Shown here piece by piece: positions 1 through 4,381 of a stretch of DNA of 6,655 nt. Each line of letters opens with the position of its first letter. Position 1 is the first letter of the stretch. A program made the position numbers and the translations under genes. This DNA is from Thermomicrobiales bacterium (GTDB lineage Bacteria > Chloroflexota > Chloroflexia > Thermomicrobiales > UBA6265), in the NCBI GenBank assembly GCA_025928535.1, contig JAICJJ010000165.1, positions 1 to 6,655 of the forward strand, given 5' to 3'. Below the pieces are notes generated by a model. The model ran no database searches. It was not told the origin of the DNA and worked only from the letters and a program-made list of their open reading frames with translations.

Positions 1-1
1 C

Positions 2-577
2 GAAGCGCCCCGCATCGGCGCACCCCTCGTCCGGATGATGTTTCAGGAAGCGCGGCTGTTGCCCTGGAAGCGGGCGCTCGCCAACGTCGCGCTCGGGTTG
101 CCGGCCGAACGTCGGGCCGACGCCGTCGCGGCGCTGGCCGAGGTCGGGCTGGCGGACCGGGCGCACGATTGGCCGGCCGCGCTGTCGGGCGGCCAGCGGC
201 AGCGGATCGCCCTGGCGCGGGCGCTCGTTTCCCGCCCCCGGCTGCTGCTGCTGGACGAGCCGCTCGGCGCGCTCGACGCCTTGACCCGGATCGAGATGCA
301 ACGCTTGATCGAACGGGTCTGGCAAGACCACGGCTTCACCGGCGTCCTGGTGACGCACGACGTCGCCGAAGCGGTCGCCCTCGCCGACCGGATCGTGGTG
401 CTCGGCGAAGGGCGGGTCATCCTCGACCGGGCGGTCGATCTCCCCCGGCCTCGGGCGCGGGGCAGCCATGCGTTCGCGGCCATCGAAGCGGACGTGCTCG
501 ACCAAATCCTGGCCCAGCGGCCGGAGGCGCCGGTGGTGACGCTGCCGGCGCCGCGGCCGTTGGAGCGGACGGCCTGA
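2..577 (+). CDS. ssuB: Aliphatic sulfonate ABC transporter ATP-binding protein, 3' part (5' end outside window)
   Basis: This is the cytoplasmic ATPase that drives an importer for sulfonates, working with an SsuC-type permease and an SsuA-type binding protein. The frame is open from base 2, so the gene enters from the left; the ATG at 35 lies inside the domain and is not the start. The Walker A loop is upstream of the window. In the 191 visible residues I see the Q-loop ([10 protein letters not shown], Gln at about 15), the ABC signature LSGGQRQR (61-68), Walker B LLLLDEP with the D-loop (81-90), and the H-switch VTHD (His at about 119). The Q-loop context, GALDALTR after Walker B and the DLPRPR stretch near the C-terminus match SsuB more closely than the related TauB or NrtD types, from memory of the family. 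A nitrate or taurine transporter is the alternative. The sulfite-oxidase-like gene 37 nt downstream supports a sulfur role and a shared transcript. Confidence 0.88.
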   Translation, partial: EAPRIGAPLVRMMFQEARLLPWKRALANVALGLPAERRADAVAALAEVGLADRAHDWPAALSGGQRQRIALARALVSRPRLLLLDEPLGALDALTRIEMQRLIERVWQDHGFTGVLVTHDVAEAVALADRIVVLGEGRVILDRAVDLPRPRARGSHAFAAIEADVLDQILAQRPEAPVVTLPAPRPLERTA

Positions 578-602
578 CCGACCGCGCGACCGATTCCAGA
601 AC

Positions 603-608
603 AAGGTG
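603..608 (+). promoter_or_regulatory. Ribosome binding site that decides the sulfite oxidase start
   Basis: AAGGTG, one mismatch from AAGGAG, sits 6 nt before the ATG at 615. An in-frame GTG at 606 overlaps this motif, so it is a poor start; the ATG at 615 is preferred. Confidence 0.5.
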
Positions 609-614
609 ATCGCC

Positions 615-1694
615 ATGCTCGACGTGCTGCCGGCGCCGGTCGATCTTCGGGATGCGCCGGACGATCTGCTGGCCGCCCTCGGCAAGGATCCCCGGCTGGT
701 TTGGTACGGCAATGGCAACTTCGGAATGCCGCTCGCGCTCATGGAGCCGGAGCGCGCCGTGATCGTGCCGACCGAGCGGTTTTTCCTTCGTTGCAACAAT
801 TCGATTCCCACGATCGACCCCAATCGGTGGACGCTCACCGTCAGCGGACATGTCGCGCGGCCGCTGCGGCTCCGGTTGCGCGATTTGCAGGCAATGCCGC
901 AGCGGACGGTGACGGCGTTTCTCGAATGCGCCGGCAACGGGCGAACCCGCTTCGACCCCGTGCCCGGCGGCACGCCTTGGCGAGACGACGCCGCCGGCAA
1001 CGCGGTCTGGGAAGGCGTGCCGCTGGCGGCGGCGCTGCGGCTGGCGGGCGTCGCCGACGGCGCGGTCGACCTCGTCGCCGAAGGCGGCGACGATCCGCCG
1101 ATGCGGCGCGGCTTGCCGCTGGCCGTGGCGCGCGATCCCGACACGCTGCTCGTGCTGCGGATGAACGGCGCGCCGCTGCCGGTCGCGCACGGCGGTCCGG
1201 TCCGCCTGCTCGTGCCCGGCTGGGCGGGGATCGCCTCGACGAAATGGCTCGTCGGCCTGCATGTCCTCGCTCGCGCCTTTGCCGGTCCCTGGAACGTCGA
1301 CAACTACGTCTATTGGGACGAAGACGGAACGCCGCTGCGGCCGGTCGCGGAAATGCCGGTCAAGTCGCTCATCGCCGCGCCGCGTCAGCACGAAACGTTG
1401 TCCGCCGGGCGGGTGACGATCGCCGGCTACGCCTGGTCGGGCTACGGCGCGGTCGCGCGGGTCGATGTCAGCGTTGACGGCGGAACGACCTGGCGGCCGG
1501 CGACGCTGGAACGGGCCGGCCGGCGCTCCTGGACCCGCTTCGAACTCGATTGGGCCGCGCCGCCGGGTAGGCATCGCCTGCTGGCCCGTGCCGCCGACGA
1601 GCGCGGCGCGCGGCAGCCGACGCTCGCCGCCTGGAACGGCAAAGGCTACGGGCAAAACGGCATTCAGCGGGTGAACGTGACGATCGTGGCGTGA
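615..1694 (+). CDS. Sulfite oxidase-family molybdopterin-dependent oxidoreductase
   Basis: A 359-residue enzyme of the sulfite oxidase fold, which oxidises sulfite to sulfate at a molybdenum cofactor. The Moco-binding domain spans about residues 40-235. It carries the FFLR...N...P entry motif (57-65), the cofactor-ligand motif ECAGNGR with Cys105 as the predicted Mo ligand, and VRLLVPGWAGIASTKWL (196-212) with the conserved Lys210. The C-terminal Mo-co dimerisation domain (about 248-359) begins at PVKSLIAAP and contains VSVDGGTTWR (285-294) and a WNGKGY stretch near the end. There is no haem domain and no Sec or Tat signal peptide, so it appears cytoplasmic, unlike many periplasmic bacterial sulfite dehydrogenases. 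It follows the ssuB-like gene by 37 nt on the same strand, which suggests it handles sulfite released from imported sulfonates. Sulfite as substrate is inferred from family and context. Related enzymes of this fold can act on other substrates, and the electron acceptor is unknown. Confidence 0.88.
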   Translation: MLDVLPAPVDLRDAPDDLLAALGKDPRLVWYGNGNFGMPLALMEPERAVIVPTERFFLRCNNSIPTIDPNRWTLTVSGHVARPLRLRLRDLQAMPQRTVTAFLECAGNGRTRFDPVPGGTPWRDDAAGNAVWEGVPLAAALRLAGVADGAVDLVAEGGDDPPMRRGLPLAVARDPDTLLVLRMNGAPLPVAHGGPVRLLVPGWAGIASTKWLVGLHVLARAFAGPWNVDNYVYWDEDGTPLRPVAEMPVKSLIAAPRQHETLSAGRVTIAGYAWSGYGAVARVDVSVDGGTTWRPATLERAGRRSWTRFELDWAAPPGRHRLLARAADERGARQPTLAAWNGKGYGQNGIQRVNVTIVA

Positions 1695-1811
1695 ACGCCC
1701 GGCTGGCCGGTGTGGGCAACTCGGCGCGGGCGGACGGCCGCGCGGGCCGGCGGTAATCTGAACTGGAACTCCCCCTCATCGCCGACCGCGCCCTCGGTGG
1801 AGCCGGCGGCT

Positions 1812-1827
1812 GTGTCGCGCGCGACAC
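1812..1827. repeat. Perfect 16-bp palindrome in the spacer
   Basis: GTGTCGCGCGCGACAC reads the same on both strands without a central gap. It lies 117 nt after the sulfite oxidase stop and 106 nt before the next start. A gapless palindrome makes a poor RNA hairpin but could be a binding site for a dimeric DNA-binding protein. In G+C-rich DNA it may also be chance. No promoter could be placed convincingly beside it. Confidence 0.4.
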
Positions 1828-1883
1828 CCGATCGGCGCCGCACGGCGCAGCTGTCGGGGCCGCCGCGCCCTATCGTCGGTCGT

Positions 1884-1904
1884 GACGAGGCGGAGGGCCT
1901 CGTC
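1884..1904 (+). other. RNA hairpin with a GGAGG loop upstream of the secreted-protein gene
   Basis: Arms GACGAGGC (1884-1891) and GCCTCGTC (1897-1904) pair perfectly over 8 bp around the 5-nt loop GGAGG. The hairpin ends 29 nt before the ATG at 1934. No T-run follows, so it does not look like an intrinsic terminator. The loop is a perfect Shine-Dalgarno core. It stands 11 nt before an ATG at 1908 that opens only 12 codons and ends at 1946, overlapping the start of the next gene. It may be a structured leader or a chance stem. Confidence 0.4.
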
Positions 1905-1933
1905 TGGATGCGTTCAACCGACGAGAACAGGCG

Positions 1934-2578
1934 ATGCAGAATTTGACGACACGGATGAGACCGGCGATCGGACGGCTGGCGGCGATCGGCGCGGCGGCCC
2001 TGCTCCTCGCTGCGGCGACGGCAAGTTTGGGCGCGACCATCGCGTTGGCCGGCGCCAAACTCGACCAGCAAAACCCGCACACCGACGGGGGCGGCTTCGG
2101 CGCCGGCATCGAGATGACGGCCACCGACGGCCAAACCTTCACGGCCGGGACGACCGGTTCGCTCGATCGGGTCGCGGTCTACCTCGAACGCGATTTCGGC
2201 GAGCCGCTTCCCTCCGGCAAGATTTTCCTCGACATTTACCCGACCAACGCGGCGGGCATCCCCCGGACCGATGGCGCGGCGCTCGGCTCCGGCAGCATCG
2301 CCACGACCGCGGTGACGAAGGAGGGCTTCTACGTCTTCTCGCTCTCGCGCCCGGCGCCCGTCAAAAAGGGAACGGTCTACGCGATCATTCCCCATTCCGA
2401 CGTGTCGATCGAGTTCGCGATCGCGTGGGACGGAAACGGCGGCGTGACGGGACCGGGCCCCTATCCGCGCGGCGGCAACGCGCAGCGCGCGGACGCCAAT
2501 TCGCCGTGGGTCGTCTTTCCCTCGCAAGACCACTACTTCAAGACGTTCGTCAGCGCGTCCCGGAAGCGCCATCGGTAG
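1934..2578 (+). CDS. Small secreted protein of unknown function with a predicted beta-sandwich domain
   Basis: A 214-residue protein with a typical export signal: a basic N-region (Arg7, Arg9, Arg14), a hydrophobic Ala/Leu core at about 15-33, and likely cleavage after ASLGA (34) or IALA (39). The mature part has no Cys and no second membrane segment. Its pattern (GQTFTAG at 66-72, then LDRVAVYLERD, IFLDIYP, FYVFSLS and GTVYAIIP blocks) resembles the strand pattern of extracellular beta-sandwich modules in environmental bacteria, from memory. No catalytic motif is seen. No sorting tail or lipobox is seen, and the protein ends in a basic SRKRHR, so it is probably released or periplasmic. No strong Shine-Dalgarno sequence precedes the ATG; an in-frame ATG at 1955 is possible but would shorten the basic region. 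It is separated from the sulfite oxidase gene by 239 nt and converges with the channel gene, so it is probably its own transcription unit. Function is unknown. Confidence 0.75.
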   Translation: MQNLTTRMRPAIGRLAAIGAAALLLAAATASLGATIALAGAKLDQQNPHTDGGGFGAGIEMTATDGQTFTAGTTGSLDRVAVYLERDFGEPLPSGKIFLDIYPTNAAGIPRTDGAALGSGSIATTAVTKEGFYVFSLSRPAPVKKGTVYAIIPHSDVSIEFAIAWDGNGGVTGPGPYPRGGNAQRADANSPWVVFPSQDHYFKTFVSASRKRHR

Positions 2579-2579
2579 G

Positions 2580-2637
2580 CGCGGCCAGACCGCCCGGCCG
2601 CGCGGGTGGGTCGCTCTTGCGTGGGCGACCGGCCGCG
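2580..2637. terminator. Possible structured terminator between convergent genes
   Basis: The 75-nt gap between the two convergent stops contains nested inverted repeats. GGTCGC (2609-2614) pairs with GCGACC (2625-2630) across a 10-nt loop, and CGCGGCC (2580-2586) pairs with GGCCGCG (2631-2637) outside it. A second GGCCGCG copy at 2596-2602 could compete for the same arm. No T-run is present on either strand, so intrinsic termination is uncertain. Confidence 0.25.
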
Positions 2638-2653
2638 ATCCTGAGCATTCCGC

Positions 2654-4114
2654 TCAGGCCGCGTCGGAGCCGGACGCGGCGCGCCGCCCGACGTTCGAGC
2701 CGCCGCCGGCCCGGGGGCGCGATCCGGCGGGGCGCGGCGGTCGGGATGACGTGATCTCCTCGGCGGCATCGGCCGCGGACGGCACGGCAGCCAGCCGCGA
2801 CGCGGGAACGGGCAACGGCGTCGGGATCGGCATCGGTTCGACCGCCTCCGGTCCGACCCCGGCGTTGCGTCCGGCGCGGCGGTCCGATTTGCGTTCCGCC
2901 TTGTCCGACCGCCGATCGTCCTTGCCGGCGCCGCGGCGACCTGCATTGCGGCCATTGGGCGCCACGAGATCGGGTTGCGACCTGGTCTCCCGATTCGGGT
3001 GGCGGTCGGCGCGCCGTTCCGCCTTCGCCGTCGATGCGGCTGAGGGAGCGGCGTCGATGCCGGCGCCGTTCGCCGAGGCGTCCGTTTTGGCGGATCGGTT
3101 GGACCGCTGGCCGGCGTCGTGGCGCCTGCCGGCGTCGGCCGTCTCCCGGCCGTTGCGCGACCCGCGATTGTTTGCCTGGCTGCGCTGCTTGTTTTGCCGG
3201 GTCTTGGTCCGTCGGGCGATCCGCATCGCCTTGTCGGCCAGGTCTTTCTGGCGTTGCACCTGTAGCCCGAGCGCCGATTCGAGACGTTGCAAGCGGCTGT
3301 CGAGATCGGTGCGGGTCAACCCTTCTTCCGCTTCGACGAAAAATTGCGCCAGTTTGGCCGTGACCAGGCCGAAGACGGCGATCCCCATGATCATCAGGCC
3401 GACGCCGATGGTTCGGCCGGCGGCGGTGACGGGATATTTGTCGCCGTAGCCGGTCGAACTCATCGTGACGAAGGTCCACCAGAGGGCGTCGCCATACGTC
3501 TTGATCGTCGCGTTGGACCCGGCCGCCTTTTCCGCCTGATAGACAAGATCGGCGGCGGAGCCGACAAGCACGGCGAGAACGGCGAGGATGTAGACGAGGC
3601 CCTGAGTCTTGAAGGCGCCGCGGACGCCGACCAGGCCGCGCACGGCCGCGATCATCGCCCACCAGATGCGCCCCGTTTCCGGTCCGAAGGGAGGCAATTG
3701 CAGGATCGGCGCGACGACGATCGCCGCGTCGAGCCAGTGCGTCCGGAGGTAGGCGACGCGATCGGGCGCCAGCGCCAGCCGCACGAGCAGATTGAGGACG
3801 AAGACGCCCCAGATGGCGTAGCCGGCCCAGATCAGCGCTTGCCCGAGACCGCCCGGCAAGACGACCTCGAACGGAATCAGCACCAGCGGCGCGAGGAGGA
3901 TCGCCAGCACCGTCAGCGCCGCGTCGCTCAGTTCGTCGATGCGGGCCAGGCGCGGATGGCGATCGAGCCAGTCGCGGGCGTCGGACGGCACGCCGTCCGC
4001 TGACGGGGGATTGTCCGGTTGAAAATCGGGCGCCGCCGCGGGTCGGGCGAGTTCGGCGTCGATCCGCGTCCTCCTCTGTCGCCGCAGGCCGCGACGACCG
4101 TCGGATTCGTCCAT
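2654..4114 (-). CDS. Potassium-channel-like six-helix membrane protein with a long Arg-rich C-terminal tail
   Basis: A 486-residue inner-membrane cation channel subunit, expected to work as a tetramer. After a basic, polar N-terminus (1-62) come S1 (about 65-85), S2 (92-115), S3 (127-141), a weak S4-like segment (149-169, Arg149, Arg159, Arg165 and Lys169), S5 (171-193), a pore helix (208-218), the filter STGYGD (220-225) and S6 (234-260). A short coiled-coil-like helix follows (266-300). Residues 301-486 are predicted disordered, rich in Arg, Ala, Asp, Ser and Asn, with a Pro-rich patch (PMPIPTPLPVP). GC-rich third positions in the tail support this frame to the stop. The frame is open upstream to 4318, but that extension would translate the palindromic repeat. 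The ATG at 4114 is chosen, with GGAGGA 13 nt upstream, a rather long spacing. Filter and topology support K+ selectivity; gating is unknown. The gene is divergent from cphA, with no evident functional link. Confidence 0.85.
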   Translation of the reverse strand: MDESDGRRGLRRQRRTRIDAELARPAAAPDFQPDNPPSADGVPSDARDWLDRHPRLARIDELSDAALTVLAILLAPLVLIPFEVVLPGGLGQALIWAGYAIWGVFVLNLLVRLALAPDRVAYLRTHWLDAAIVVAPILQLPPFGPETGRIWWAMIAAVRGLVGVRGAFKTQGLVYILAVLAVLVGSAADLVYQAEKAAGSNATIKTYGDALWWTFVTMSSTGYGDKYPVTAAGRTIGVGLMIMGIAVFGLVTAKLAQFFVEAEEGLTRTDLDSRLQRLESALGLQVQRQKDLADKAMRIARRTKTRQNKQRSQANNRGSRNGRETADAGRRHDAGQRSNRSAKTDASANGAGIDAAPSAASTAKAERRADRHPNRETRSQPDLVAPNGRNAGRRGAGKDDRRSDKAERKSDRRAGRNAGVGPEAVEPMPIPTPLPVPASRLAAVPSAADAAEEITSSRPPRPAGSRPRAGGGSNVGRRAASGSDAA

Positions 4115-4177
4115 GTCTCGTCCCAATTCCTCCGGAAGCCAGCGTAGAACCTCGTCGGAATGGAGGAATCCGTCGCG

Positions 4178-4206
4178 ATTATCGCATGATTTGGCGGTTG
4201 CCGCAA
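4178..4206 (-). promoter_or_regulatory. Candidate sigma70-type promoter of the channel gene
   Basis: Read on the minus strand there is TTGCGG at 4206-4201, a spacer of exactly 17 nt, and an extended -10 element TGC-GATAAT whose hexamer lies at 4183-4178 (5 of 6 consensus bases). Transcription would begin near 4171, giving a leader of about 57 nt before the ATG at 4114. The -35 element is weak. Confidence 0.4.
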
Positions 4207-4216
4207 TGTTGGCGAC

Positions 4217-4308
4217 TCCCTCACCCCCAACCCCTCTCCCATTGCGATGGGCGAGGGGAGACGTTCCCCTCTCTCGCCGCAGCGGGAGAGGGGGCAGGGG
4301 GTGAGGGA
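4217..4308. repeat. 92-bp cruciform-type palindromic repeat
   Basis: The outer arms TCCCTCACCCCC (4217-4228) and GGGGGTGAGGGA (4297-4308) are perfect complements over 12 bp. After an AA/GCA internal mismatch they continue as CCCCTCTCCC (4231-4240) with GGGAGAGGGG (4284-4293), another 10 perfect pairs. Inside are a 7-bp hairpin, GAGGGGA/TCCCCTC (4253-4259 and 4265-4271, loop GACGT), and a 5-bp hairpin, CCCAT/ATGGG (4238-4251), that competes with the outer stem. From memory, elements with this 'CCCTCACCCC...CTCTCCC' signature are scattered in intergenic DNA of planctomycetes and some proteobacteria, and give rise to spurious 'PHPLPP/LRRERG' peptides when translated. The element carries no gene. 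It separates the channel promoter from cphA and may act as a terminator, an insulator or a non-autonomous mobile repeat. Confidence 0.75.
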
Positions 4309-4369
4309 CCTCCGACATCCGTGCGAAACTGTCCGCCGACAGACGTCAACGCGCCCCGAACGCCTCCAT

Positions 4370-4376
4370 GGGGGGA
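4370..4376 (+). promoter_or_regulatory. Ribosome binding site that decides the cphA GTG start
   Basis: GGGGGGA ends 5 nt before the GTG at 4382. An ATG at 4368 lies in another frame, so this purine run supports GTG as the true start. No clear -10/-35 pair was found between the repeat (ending 4308) and this site. Confidence 0.55.
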
Positions 4377-4381
4377 CCGCC

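Noticed and set aside
35..40. ATG ATG as the start of the ABC ATPase
   Set aside because: The frame is open to the window edge and these codons sit in the Q-loop, well after the Walker A motif.
417..1655. 412-codon open frame on the - strand over the sulfite oxidase gene
   Set aside because: It lies antisense to a well-supported enzyme gene and has no domain or plausible start context.
1754..1759. TAATCT as a -10 element for the secreted-protein gene
   Set aside because: Only half of the consensus positions match and no -35 lies at a proper distance.
1664..2754. Long frames on both strands (1664-2572 minus and 1882-2754 plus) across the secreted-protein gene
   Set aside because: Both products are Arg-rich low complexity, whereas 1934-2578 has a signal peptide and domain-like strand pattern.
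2550..4003. Frames overlapping the channel gene (2550-3662 minus, 2751-3449 plus, 3287-4003 plus)
   Set aside because: Only the 2654-4114 frame contains membrane helices and the GYGD filter; the others are shadows.
4115..4318. 68-residue N-terminal extension of the channel protein, starting at 4318
   Set aside because: It would translate the palindromic repeat into the typical spurious PHPLPP and LRRERG peptide and would begin upstream of the candidate promoter.
4329..4342. CTGTC/GACAG 5-bp hairpin upstream of cphA
   Set aside because: It is a short stem with a 4-nt loop, expected by chance at this length, with no linked signal.
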